Origin: Paenibacillus_E sp964253085
Lineage (GTDB): Bacteria > Bacillota > Bacilli > Paenibacillales > NBRC-103111
Direction of reading: 5' to 3'
DNA length: 64,000 bases
Assembly: GCF_964253085.1 (NCBI RefSeq)
Contig: NZ_CAXUQH020000001.1
Span: 5,580,001 to 5,644,000, forward strand
Below are positions 26,002 through 34,426 of the stretch, one piece after another. Position 1 is the first letter of the stretch; each line of letters starts with the position of its first letter. The notes under the pieces are model-generated. The model saw only the letters and a list, made by a program, of their open reading frames with translations. It had not been told where the DNA came from and made no database searches. Position numbers and translations under genes: made by a program.

Positions 26002-26041
26002 TTAAAAGATACCCCGGAACATATTTTGTTCCAGGGCATCT
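26002..26041 (-). terminator. Intra-operon terminator after the binding-protein gene
   Basis: AGATACCCCGGAAC / GTTCCAGGGCATCT inverted repeat (two mismatches) with a short A/T loop, followed on the minus strand by TTTAATTTTTT. It lies between binding protein and downstream genes. Partial termination here would raise binding protein relative to the rest. Confidence 0.8.
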
Positions 26042-26049
26042 AGCATTGA

Positions 26050-27363
26050 CTACTTTTCGTAAGACTTCGATGCAGATTTCAACTGATCAAAAGCTTGTTG
26101 CGGGGTGATTTTGCCAAAGGTAAGTTGATCGCCAACCAACGTCCAATCCTTGTCAATAAAGTTGGTCCAGCCGCTTGTTGAATCCCAAGTTTGGCCGTCT
26201 TTCTCTGTTGCGCGAAGCAGGTCTAAACCGACTTTGTCTGCATCACTAAAGCTAGCTTGCAGAAGGGCGGAAATGTCTTTGTTTGCAGGCAATCCACGTA
26301 CTGTTCCCAAAATTTTAGCTGCTTCAGCATCATTGACGAACCAATTTACAAACTTCTTGGCTTCTTCCTGCTTCTTGGAGCTTGCACTAACAGCCAAGTA
26401 CATGGATGGCTTCAGCCAGCCGCCTGGAGCGGAGACGCGAGGCATAGTAACCAAGGCATAAGCGCCTTTTTTCAAGCTATCATACGTACCATAGCCATTA
26501 GAGAAGGCATAACGCACCAGAATTTTCCCTGAAACCATCAGGTCCAATTTAGGATCATTTTCTTTGTCAGAGGCGTTTACGTCAGCCGGAGGAACAAGTC
26601 CTTCCTTACGCAGTTCTTCGAATTTTTTAGTCCATTCAAGGTAAGTGGCTTGATCCACATTAAATTTGCCGTCAGGGGAGACTACCGCACCTTTTCCTTT
26701 AGCATACTGATAAGCGGAGTACACGAAGTAATTGCCGCCGTAATCCTTGGTGAAATAAGTTCCACTAGGTAGTTTGGCTTTGGATTCCTTGGCTAGAGCA
26801 AAGAAATCGTCCCAGTTCCAGCCATTTGCGGGATTCTTGATGCTTAGCTTATCCATCGCCGCCTTATCGTAGATCATACCAAAAGCAACAGAGCCAAGGG
26901 GAATAGCGTATTGTTTACCACCGGATTGCCCGCCTGCCATCAGCTTCCCATCGAATTTGCTTACATCCACAGCTGGAGTCAATTCAGCCAATTGCTTGCG
27001 TGCAGCCCAATCGGGAGTCCAGCCCGGATCAAGCTGTACGATATCCGGCGCGTTGTTGGCAGCCGCTTGAGTGGACAATTTGTCCAGATATCCGTCCATA
27101 CCTGAGTATTCAGGTTCGAATGTTACGTTCGGGTTGTTTTTGGTGTACAATTCAAGTGCTTTCAATGTTGCGTCATGACGGTTCTGAGCACCCCACCACA
27201 TAATGCGAAGCTTAACCGGCTCGGTGGATGCCTTTGTCGTCGGTGCAGCAGTTGGCGCTATAGTGCTTGTTGCTCCTTTGTCGCTAACACCACAAGCAGC
27301 CAGCGATCCAACCAATGCGGTTGTTGTAGCCAAAACAGCTAGAGAACGTTTCCATTTAAACAT
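26050..27363 (-). CDS. Extracellular solute-binding lipoprotein (CUT1 family), sugar ABC importer
   Basis: Lipoprotein of 437 residues: signal peptide ending in lipobox SLAAC, Thr/Ala-rich spacer, then a family 1 binding protein (VKLRIMWWGAQNRHDATLKA; VQLDPGWTPDWAA; WVNDAEAAKILGTVRGLP-type C-terminal region). First gene of the operon leading to the unrecognised 658-residue protein and GH67. The matching permeases are encoded at 19890-21688. It is preceded by promoter element A (27441-27485). The start ATG at 27363 has GGAGGGG 5-6 nt upstream. A 5' remnant of a second copy lies at 14735-14815. Confidence 0.93.
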   Translation of the reverse strand: MFKWKRSLAVLATTTALVGSLAACGVSDKGATSTIAPTAAPTTKASTEPVKLRIMWWGAQNRHDATLKALELYTKNNPNVTFEPEYSGMDGYLDKLSTQAAANNAPDIVQLDPGWTPDWAARKQLAELTPAVDVSKFDGKLMAGGQSGGKQYAIPLGSVAFGMIYDKAAMDKLSIKNPANGWNWDDFFALAKESKAKLPSGTYFTKDYGGNYFVYSAYQYAKGKGAVVSPDGKFNVDQATYLEWTKKFEELRKEGLVPPADVNASDKENDPKLDLMVSGKILVRYAFSNGYGTYDSLKKGAYALVTMPRVSAPGGWLKPSMYLAVSASSKKQEEAKKFVNWFVNDAEAAKILGTVRGLPANKDISALLQASFSDADKVGLDLLRATEKDGQTWDSTSGWTNFIDKDWTLVGDQLTFGKITPQQAFDQLKSASKSYEK

Positions 27364-27440
27364 TGTTACCCCTCCTGTATTTCATGTATAATTTTTATTT
27401 CTATTACAATATTAACAACTCAGTAATTAGATTGATATAT

Positions 27441-27485
27441 GGATGATCCACGATTTATTATAAAAAAGACCGATTATGCATACAG
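27441..27485 (-). promoter_or_regulatory. Conserved promoter-like element, copy A
   Basis: Best-preserved form with copy B: GGATGATCCACGA, TTTATTATAAAAAAGACCGA, TTATGCATACAG. On the minus strand it gives TGTATGCAT, then CGGTCT and a TATAAT box about 80 bp upstream of the binding-protein start. No clear -35 hexamer is seen, which suits an activator-dependent promoter. Confidence 0.65.
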
Positions 27486-27597
27486 CAGAAACATAACCTA
27501 AAAAGCAATGATCTGGTGCATACATAGGGTCAGAAGCTATCAATAAGTGATAATTTATATCAAATTATAATGCTATCAACTTTCGATAAAATATACT

Positions 27598-27623
27598 TAT
27601 AATGGTAATAGAAAGCGGATTCA
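27598..27623 (+). promoter_or_regulatory. -10 box and cre-like site before the molybdopterin oxidoreductase gene
   Basis: TATAAT at 27598-27603 is followed by TAGAAAGCGGATTCA (27609-27623), a one-mismatch cre match overlapping the likely transcription start. No convincing -35 hexamer is seen. It lies in the divergent gap with the xylan operon, so the cre could affect either side. Confidence 0.4.
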
Positions 27624-27656
27624 ATTAGGTATTAAATGCAACAAGGGGGAATTGGT

Positions 27657-28916
27657 GTGAAAAAGGGTGGATTGGGCAAGAAGCTTCGCAAGCTACATTC
27701 TGCTAATGCTTGGATTTCGCTGTTTCTGGCAGTAAGTGGTATTTTGCTTTATATACCGCCCATGCGGGCTTTGTTAGGAGAAGGCCGGGTTTGGGTGAAG
27801 CAACTGCACATCGCAGTTGGGCTGGTATCCTTGGCGGTTGTCATCCTCTACCTACCGTCCATCTTAAAACATCTCCGCCAGTTGTCTGGCCGCAGAGCCC
27901 AGCAAGGTAACCTCGTGGTAGTACTTGTACTGTTGGCAGGCTGGATCGGGTCTGGCATTATCTTATGGAGGTACCGGTCGTTTCCTCCGGCCTGGAACAA
28001 CACAGCGTTACTAGTTCATGATTTGCTGACGTGGTTTGGTATTCCGTACGCTCTATACCACTCATTCACACGAAGCCGTTGGCTAATAAAGGCGGGCAGG
28101 GATGATGCTCGGAATGAGACTGCCCCCCCGAACAAACCTTTGAAGGTCATGGATCTCGGCTCCTACGAACCATCAACAGGAAGGGTATTCCGCCATATAT
28201 CCCGGAGATCCTTCATCAAGGTGGGGGTGGGGGCGATTATGGCGGCTGCCGCCGTGCCCCCGTTTACCCGTTGGCTGACCTCCGTAGTCGGTGACTCAAA
28301 CCTCCCCTCACTTCAGGAAGCGGAGTCCATGTCTGCGGGTTTTCTGAAGCTAACACCCTTGCCAGATTCGCTGCCTCCAAAGGGAGGTGGGGCGAAGGGC
28401 AACTTCAGAATCTATACCGTGACTGACATACCTAAGTTCGATCCAAATAACTGGACGTTTACTGTCGACGGTTTAGTGAATCGGCCTTTTCAATGGAACT
28501 GGACCGAAGTCCTGGCTTTCCCCCGCCAAGTGCAGATCAGCGATTTTCACTGTGTCACAGGCTGGTCGGTCAACAGCTGCACTTGGGAAGGCATTCCCCT
28601 GAACCAACTGTTAGAGCAAGTTGGTGTCAAGGATGGAGTGAAGCTCGTGAAGTTTTATTCAGCTGACGGCGAATATACAGACAACATCACAATAGAACAG
28701 ACCTGGATGGAGGACGTGATGATCGTGCTTCTGCTGGACGGCAAGCCAATTCCCCGAGAAATGGGAGGCCCAGTCCGGTTGGTGGTGCCGCAAATGTACG
28801 CTTACAAGTCAGTGAAATGGCTGAACAGAATCGAGCTTATTGACACTGATCATATCGGTTACTGGGAGAAGCGCGGCTATGCCAAGGATGCCTGGATATG
28901 GGTTCCACCTATGTAA
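27657..28916 (+). CDS. Membrane cytochrome b-like domain fused to a sulfite-oxidase-type molybdopterin protein
   Basis: Protein of 419 residues from the chosen start. The N-terminal third has about four helices with histidines suited to haem (KLHSANAWISLFLAVSG; VKQLHIAVGLVSL; LLVHDLLTWFGIPYALYHSF). It is followed by a twin-arginine-like motif (SRRSFIKVG) with a hydrophobic stretch, then an oxidoreductase molybdopterin domain with the cofactor-ligand cysteine in SDFHCVTGWSV and GGPVRLVVPQMYAYKSVKW. The fusion resembles an MsrP/MsrQ- or YuiH-like reductase with its own membrane electron donor; the substrate is unknown. Start: AAGGGGGA lies 6 nt before GTG at 27657, better placed than the ATG at 27636. 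Confidence 0.85.
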   Translation: MKKGGLGKKLRKLHSANAWISLFLAVSGILLYIPPMRALLGEGRVWVKQLHIAVGLVSLAVVILYLPSILKHLRQLSGRRAQQGNLVVVLVLLAGWIGSGIILWRYRSFPPAWNNTALLVHDLLTWFGIPYALYHSFTRSRWLIKAGRDDARNETAPPNKPLKVMDLGSYEPSTGRVFRHISRRSFIKVGVGAIMAAAAVPPFTRWLTSVVGDSNLPSLQEAESMSAGFLKLTPLPDSLPPKGGGAKGNFRIYTVTDIPKFDPNNWTFTVDGLVNRPFQWNWTEVLAFPRQVQISDFHCVTGWSVNSCTWEGIPLNQLLEQVGVKDGVKLVKFYSADGEYTDNITIEQTWMEDVMIVLLLDGKPIPREMGGPVRLVVPQMYAYKSVKWLNRIELIDTDHIGYWEKRGYAKDAWIWVPPM

Positions 28917-28995
28917 GCTTTTAGGAACCAAGATAATTTTATGCAAACACGCAATAATACCAGAGGTACTTTTATGTTTCTTCACAAACTCATAC

Positions 28996-29037
28996 AAAAA
29001 AGTGAGATCTCCTAATATTCTGGGATCTCACTTTTTT
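28996..29037 (+). terminator. Terminator after the molybdopterin oxidoreductase gene
   Basis: AAAAAAGTGAGATC / GGATCTCACTTTTTT hairpin with a short loop and a T6 tract, 80 nt past the stop codon at 28916. The symmetric A/T ends allow function in both directions. Confidence 0.85.
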
Positions 29038-29309
29038 ATTTAATGCTTCTATATCTTAATACAATCCGAATTCTTTCACGATGTCCCAATACTACAAGTC
29101 CTTCAGTGGCCTCCATAAGTTAGTGAGCCATTTTCTATCCTCACTAACTAACCTCCCATTCGAAGAAAGGCAGATGACTTAGACTAATTCCTTTTCTTAC
29201 CTTGAGAATTCAATAATTTGCCCCACATGCATTTGGATTAAAGGCTGTCATTACGGCAGTTTTTTTGTAATTGGGCTTGCTATTTTACGGATAGGGTATA
29301 ACTAACGAA
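29038..29309. other. Gap between convergent genes; one weak plus-strand hairpin
   Basis: No gene seen. CTGTC / GGCAG with a 5-nt loop followed by T7 (29244-29267, plus strand) could be a minor terminator. No clear terminator for the GH10 gene was found on the minus strand here. Confidence 0.5.
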
Positions 29310-32300
29310 TTAATTGATGGTGGTTGCGACATACGCAAGATCCCAGATATCAATTTTGTTATCGACGTTCATATCAGCAACCTTAGCTTTTGCCCAATCT
29401 GCGCTAGTGGAGTTCTTGCCATAGTGATAAGCTACAATCGCGAGGTCACCTACGTTGGTGTCGCCATCTCCGTTTATGTCTGCAGACTTATTAGCTGTTG
29501 CTTTAAATGTATCAATGGAGGTGTTGAGTGCTGCGAGAGCACTGTCAACTTGGGCTTGAGTTGCGCTTGCATTGTCTCTTACAGCAATTGCGGTGTTAAT
29601 TGCTTCAAGGAGTGTGTCTTTAGCTGCTTGCGGATATTGGCCAGGTCGAGCACCTACAATAGCCGCGTTGTACAGTGATTGTGCACTCGTAATTGCTGCA
29701 TTCAAAGCAGTTCTATCCAGTTGAATAGCACCAACGGATATAGTCTTGCTGCTCATTGCCGCAGTTGTTACGGTTCCATCAGGACCGCCAGTCTTCGCTT
29801 GAGAGACTGCAATGGTTCCAGTTGTATTCTGAACACCGGACTTTACCTTAAAGGTTATATTCAAAACAGGTGTGCTAGTTCCGGCTACCCCTCCGATATT
29901 AACGGAAATGATTCTCACTTTTCCAGGGGTAGCAGTATCTTCGCTAAGAACCTGAATATTACTGGTTGCACCCGCTGCACTGACATAATCGAATACGCTG
30001 GAATCATAGCTTAGCGTGATATCCTGTGCGTACACGCTTTGTGTCACGCTATCCAGGCTAACAGCTGCTGTGAAAGTACTTCCAGGTGTCACACTGTTGT
30101 TAGCTGCGATTGTTGCTGTAAGCGATTTGGCTTCTCCATTACCGGGTGTATAGATTCCAAGATCGCCAAGGTCAATTGCATAGCTGCTCTGAAGTTTCTC
30201 GTATTCGCCTGCAAAGAAATCATCCAGGTATGAATGTCCAAGAACGAATCTGTCCGGATTCACGGCGCCATAGTAGCCGGCATTGGCATTGCTCTGACTG
30301 TCAAACAGCACATAGCTTCCCTGCCATCCTGAACCGGCTACGCCCCAGCTGATGATGTGATCGATGTAAGGGGCGAACCTATTGAACAGTTTGTACATCA
30401 GTGCGTACTCATAACCAAGGGCGTCAGACTGTCTGACATTGAGCACTGCGGGAGCGACCGCGCCGCCGCCTGGAGTGTTAGTCGGCATCTTAAGGTCAAG
30501 TTCTGAGTAGGCAATACCGGAAAGAAGGCCTTCGTCAATGAGAGAAGCATAGAGGGCCATGGCATATTGGTTATCGCTTGCAAGGGTCTTTCCAATCGAA
30601 TCGTGTCCCTGGATACCGATGTCTTCGATAAGTGGTCTTCCGTCATACAGCGGATCGGAGAGCCATGCGGTGTTCAGTGCGCGAACCATGTTGTATACAG
30701 TCCTCGCTTTGGTGCGATTAGAAATGTCGTAATCGTTATAGGTCAGTTTCGGAGGATCGTTAACGATATATGCGTTAATGCTGCCAACGTTGTCGTGTCC
30801 GTCGAGCTTCATGTACTCGGGAAGGTTAGCGTAGTTGGCTTTGTATGCCGCCGCCATCTTGGCGTTAGGGGCCGCGATGTGCGCGTTTTTGAAGAGTAAG
30901 TAAATGTAATGCTCGGAGATGTCGCCGCCAATTAGATCATCCGACATTGCAGAAAGCCAGTTGGTGTTTTTGAGTGTCTGTCTCCAGCTGTTCGGATCCG
31001 CGGGGATGGTTTCGCTGTGTCGGCTTTCGTGGACCTCTTCGTTGAGTACGTCCCATGAATTGATGGGGATTACTCCGCGGGATACACTTGAGCCATACTT
31101 CGTGTCTGTGGTCAGGAAGTGCCGCATCACATACATTGTGTGGTTAAACTGCACTCTTCTTGCCATTTCTTTGTCTACCTTAACCGTGGTTGTAACGCCG
31201 TTGCCCAATCCGTAGTAATCGGTTGTTCCATTATATCCCAATGAAAGGGTCGCGGGAATCATCTGTCTCATCCATGCAGGGGCCTGGTTGTACCATGCCA
31301 AAACATGGGCGTGAGACTTATACTGTCCAGGAGTTCCGGAATCCCTGATCGCTTGATAAGAGCTGGTCGGGAAACTGTATTCACCTATACCAGGGGTGGT
31401 GGTTGCGCCGCTCAGCGCCTCACCAGTAACGCTTTTCAGCCAGCTTGGGCCGCGGGGATGCGTTCCATCGGCCTTGAGATTGTTGCCGTCGACAAAGATT
31501 TCATAGTGATTGGCTCTGGTTCCGGTTACTGCTCCGGTTCCAATCGTACCGACCATGAACGTGCCATTTTGCTTGTTGTAAACATTCTTTAAAGGCGTTA
31601 CGACACTCTGGTTTTCCTTGTTGACAACGTTCGGAAGCGCAACGCCGTTAGGGTCCGGTGCGGTTATTTTGATGTTGGCGACAAGAAGCATACCAGTTTC
31701 TGCGGGACGCCCATTCTCGCCATGGAGCTCAAGAATGAAGTTCGAGGAAGTGCCTGTTGTGGCGGTAATGCTGTGATGCTTTAACAACCAAGTTTCACCG
31801 TTGTAGCTGCCAATCCAGTCGGGGTTAAGGTTGTTGTAATCATATTCCCTGAGGTAAGTATCGATGTCAGAGCCGGCATTCCTGATTCTCCACCTCATGA
31901 ATTTTCCCTGCGCGCTCTTGGGATAGAACACATCAAACTCAATAGTTGAGCCTGCGGGGACATCTACACTCGGCGACAACGGAGATTGAAGAGTCATTCC
32001 TCCGAAGGTGGTCTTTCCGTTATGGACGTAATTGATCTGGAGCACATCAGCCTTGCCTTGGGAATCTGCAAAAGGATACGGAATCATTTTGAATGTACCA
32101 CCAGCAAAGTCGGCGGGGACACGGTTGTCAAGCGGGGTTCTTGAGGCCCAGACATTGGTGGGCGCGGTAATTTTTACAGGTATTTTACCAGGACCCGGAT
32201 CAAGACGGAAATAGGGATTTGAACCGTCCGCTTTGATCTTTCCAGTGAAACTCACTATTGCGTTTTCAAGGCTGGCTATGGCTTCGCCGGCGGGAGTGAG

Positions 32301-32588
32301 CGCATTGCGCGCGAACTCAAGCGCGTTATTAAGATCTTTAAGTTCGTCAGCGTACACCCAAGGGAAAGCTTTGTTCACATCGGATCCAACGTCGGTCTGG
32401 CTAATCTGGAGCGGGAATTCCTCGTTGCCGGCTTTTAAAGCTTCGGCTTGTGCAATGAGGTCGTTCAGTTCATGTGTCAGTTCGCCTCCGGCCGCAGCGG
32501 CTGGGACGGGGGCAAACGCGAATAAAGAGAACAGCATGATGACTACGAGGATGCGGGAGACGTTGATTAAGGCTTTTTCACGGTTCAT
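29310..32588 (-). CDS. GH10 endo-xylanase with CBM, cohesin, FIVAR and dockerin domains
   Basis: Secreted enzyme of 1092 residues. Signal peptide (1-34); helical FIVAR-like segment (35-115); a carbohydrate-binding-type sandwich (about 130-315); GH10 barrel (about 330-790) with SWDVLNEEVHE (acid/base E517), IEDIGIQGHDSI and YSELDLK (nucleophile E696); cohesin (about 822-953, QSVYAQDITLSYDSS); FIVAR (955-1030); dockerin (1033-1092) with two canonical calcium loops, DINGDGDTNVGD and DMNVDNKIDIWD. The usual GH10 WHNQ appears as AWYNQ, and E517 to E696 is 179 residues, longer than in compact GH10 enzymes, so the barrel holds an insertion. AAAGGAG lies 10 nt before the ATG. Two perfect cre sites lie 250 bp upstream. 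Confidence 0.9.
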   Translation of the reverse strand: MNREKALINVSRILVVIMLFSLFAFAPVPAAAAGGELTHELNDLIAQAEALKAGNEEFPLQISQTDVGSDVNKAFPWVYADELKDLNNALEFARNALTPAGEAIASLENAIVSFTGKIKADGSNPYFRLDPGPGKIPVKITAPTNVWASRTPLDNRVPADFAGGTFKMIPYPFADSQGKADVLQINYVHNGKTTFGGMTLQSPLSPSVDVPAGSTIEFDVFYPKSAQGKFMRWRIRNAGSDIDTYLREYDYNNLNPDWIGSYNGETWLLKHHSITATTGTSSNFILELHGENGRPAETGMLLVANIKITAPDPNGVALPNVVNKENQSVVTPLKNVYNKQNGTFMVGTIGTGAVTGTRANHYEIFVDGNNLKADGTHPRGPSWLKSVTGEALSGATTTPGIGEYSFPTSSYQAIRDSGTPGQYKSHAHVLAWYNQAPAWMRQMIPATLSLGYNGTTDYYGLGNGVTTTVKVDKEMARRVQFNHTMYVMRHFLTTDTKYGSSVSRGVIPINSWDVLNEEVHESRHSETIPADPNSWRQTLKNTNWLSAMSDDLIGGDISEHYIYLLFKNAHIAAPNAKMAAAYKANYANLPEYMKLDGHDNVGSINAYIVNDPPKLTYNDYDISNRTKARTVYNMVRALNTAWLSDPLYDGRPLIEDIGIQGHDSIGKTLASDNQYAMALYASLIDEGLLSGIAYSELDLKMPTNTPGGGAVAPAVLNVRQSDALGYEYALMYKLFNRFAPYIDHIISWGVAGSGWQGSYVLFDSQSNANAGYYGAVNPDRFVLGHSYLDDFFAGEYEKLQSSYAIDLGDLGIYTPGNGEAKSLTATIAANNSVTPGSTFTAAVSLDSVTQSVYAQDITLSYDSSVFDYVSAAGATSNIQVLSEDTATPGKVRIISVNIGGVAGTSTPVLNITFKVKSGVQNTTGTIAVSQAKTGGPDGTVTTAAMSSKTISVGAIQLDRTALNAAITSAQSLYNAAIVGARPGQYPQAAKDTLLEAINTAIAVRDNASATQAQVDSALAALNTSIDTFKATANKSADINGDGDTNVGDLAIVAYHYGKNSTSADWAKAKVADMNVDNKIDIWDLAYVATTIN

Positions 32589-32617
32589 CTTCGTTTTACT
32601 CCTTTTCTTAAGGCAAC

Positions 32618-32638
32618 CTCTAAAATCTCGTTTTAGAG
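32618..32638 (-). other. Leader hairpin before the GH10 ribosome site
   Basis: CTCTAAAA / TTTTAGAG perfect stem with a 5-nt loop, about 18 nt upstream of the AAAGGAG of the GH10 gene. It could affect mRNA stability or translation; no known riboswitch class is recognised. Confidence 0.5.
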
Positions 32639-32836
32639 TCGCCCAATTTTTAGATTTCGGAATTTTTTACAACTTTACCGATAAAAATGTTGTTTTTGTT
32701 AAAGATTTTGGATTTTTTGATGAATTGACCATCAAATATGCCTCCGTTTCTTACTGAGCACTTGTCCCTTGGGTTACGTCGTACGTGGCTTGACGATCAA
32801 TATAAACACCTCCCTCTAATGTTGGTTGGCAGATTT

Positions 32837-32864
32837 TGAAATCGTTTTCATGAAAGCGAATACA
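32837..32864. promoter_or_regulatory. Two back-to-back perfect cre sites
   Basis: TGAAATCGTTTTCA (32837-32850) and ATGAAAGCGAATACA (32850-32864) each match the CcpA consensus WTGNAANCGNWWNCA at every position (with the preceding T for the first), sharing one base. They lie about 250 bp upstream of the GH10 start, in its likely promoter region. Confidence 0.7.
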
Positions 32865-33031
32865 AGGTCTCGACCTTCTACAGCCTTAACAGTTGAATGC
32901 AGCTCAGCTGTTTGTCACCGACGGTGTAGACTATCTTCTTATCTCTGCCACTCTGTATTGACTATTGATAATATGATATACAAACCTTACAATTAGCTCC
33001 ATGGATGGATAATAGATCATTTGTATTTTTT

Positions 33032-33046
33032 TCGAAAGCGGTTACA
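33032..33046. promoter_or_regulatory. Further cre-like site
   Basis: TCGAAAGCGGTTACA matches the CcpA consensus with one mismatch. It lies about 445 bp upstream of the GH10 start, next to the transposase remnant, so its target is unclear. Confidence 0.35.
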
Positions 33047-33059
33047 ACTTAGAGCCTGG

Positions 33060-33332
33060 TTCATGATTTCTGTTGGCCTTACTTTCATCAAGACCCCATT
33101 TCGTTTGGTCATGCGCTGTGCAACGCCCAACTCCTTCGGGAATGTCAAGGAATCACGGAGAATGCGATATTCGGATGGTGAGGTCAAAACGAAAATATCC
33201 GGCGCTTTTCGTACGTTGGCTGGTGCGCAACAGTTTGCTCGTATCCGCTCGATCATTTCCACGCTGATCAAGCAGAACCGTACCGTCCTCCAAATGCTCA
33301 CGTCTGCTCTTTTTGGAGGTCTCCAATTCTAG
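33060..33332 (+). mobile_element. IS66-type transposase remnant (3' end only)
   Basis: The plus strand encodes KTKISGAFRTLAGAQQFARI followed by RSIISTLIKQNRTVLQMLTS, which is the C-terminal signature of one branch of IS66-annotated transposases. Just upstream, the companion motif ECDIRMV occurs in a different frame, so a frameshift lies near 33180. The rest of the transposase and the inverted repeats are not seen. The element is inactive debris between the GH10 promoter region and the AraC pseudogene. Confidence 0.65.
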
Positions 33333-33353
33333 ATAATCAAGTAGTAACCAAAA

Positions 33354-33870
33354 ATGAAGATTTTTATGGACTACAAGGAAATCAATCCGCAAATAGAATA
33401 TTTCCTTAACAGGCGCTCTACTCCGAACTGGATTATCGAAGATGCAACAACGACCTTTATTGATTTATCCTATTTCTCAAGCGGGAAAGCCTTTTACAAA
33501 GTGAATGGCGAATATTATGAAGTCAATCAGGGCGATCTCATTTGTATTCCGAAAAGCAGCCGGCGGAGCGCAACTACGGATGCGAACAACCCGATGAAAA
33601 TCTTTGCCATTAATTTTTCAGTTCTATAATATTAAAGGGAATGATGTTGAGCTTCCCTTTCCATTCATATCCCATATCGGCATCTCGGAAGAATTATTAT
33701 CTTTATACAATGAACTGACACTTGTGTGGTTGAAAAAAAGTCCAGGGTTTGAAATAAAAGCTCGCCCATTGCTCTTGATGATTCTTCATCATTATTTCAA
33801 GCGCTTGTATTATAAAATTAACATTCAGAACATAGACAGCAGAATCCAGAAAACCATCAGATATATAAGT
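33354..33870 (+). pseudogene. Frameshifted and truncated AraC-family regulator
   Basis: This is a paralogue of the intact regulator at 6229-7065, sharing EINPQIE, STPNWIIEDATT, YEVNQGDL and SRRSATTD. A frameshift near 33625 splits it: the first part ends at FAINFSVL, and homology continues in another frame with GNDVELPFPFISHIG to IQKTIRYI. It then breaks at about 33870, before the DNA-binding half. No helix-turn-helix remains, so it cannot be a working regulator. Its position upstream of and divergent from the GH10 gene mirrors a former regulatory role. Confidence 0.85.
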
Positions 33871-34005
33871 TTTAAATTGATACTGAAATTTATTTGGACT
33901 ATCGAAATCATGATATCCATTTAGATAAGACAGTCTAACAATAAATCCTTCTAATGACTCATCCTCTATAATGCTAGGGTTAATTATTAATTGTTTATTC
34001 TTCAT
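33860..34005 (-). pseudogene. Possible TniQ-like N-terminal fragment
   Basis: Minus-strand codons from ATG 34005 read PSIIEDESLEGFIVRLSYLN, then GYHDFDS. This resembles the start of TniQ-type transposition proteins (pattern DESL-S-L-RL---NG). Similarity ends after about 48 codons, where the reverse complement of the AraC pseudogene begins. This would be a junction scar from a transposon insertion or deletion. The family call rests on a short motif. Confidence 0.4.
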
Positions 34006-34030
34006 GGATTACTACTACAACCCTTCAAAA

Positions 34031-34073
34031 AAAGAAGCAGACAACTGAGAATTCATCAGATGTCTGCTTCTTT
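34031..34073. terminator. Bidirectional terminator-like hairpin
   Basis: AAAGAAGCAGACA / TGTCTGCTTCTTT perfect 13-bp inverted repeat with a 17-nt loop and A/T-rich ends on both sides. Confidence 0.75.
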
Positions 34074-34085
34074 TTGTATATTCAT

Positions 34086-34350
<265 letters not shown>

Positions 34351-34426
34351 AATATTTTTACTTTTTTACCACGTATGCATAAATATGCATTCATGCCAAA
34401 CGACTTTTAGTATTACATATTTTACT
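34351..34426. other. Short AT-rich gap
   Basis: Contains only AT-rich sequence with a small palindrome (ATGCATAAATATGCAT). No gene or clear terminator for the gene at 34427 is seen. Confidence 0.4.

Noticed and set aside
32740..32815. Short leader peptide upstream of the GH10 gene
   Set aside because: GGGAGGTG precedes a TTG frame of only eight codons on the minus strand; there is no supporting attenuator structure or residue bias.
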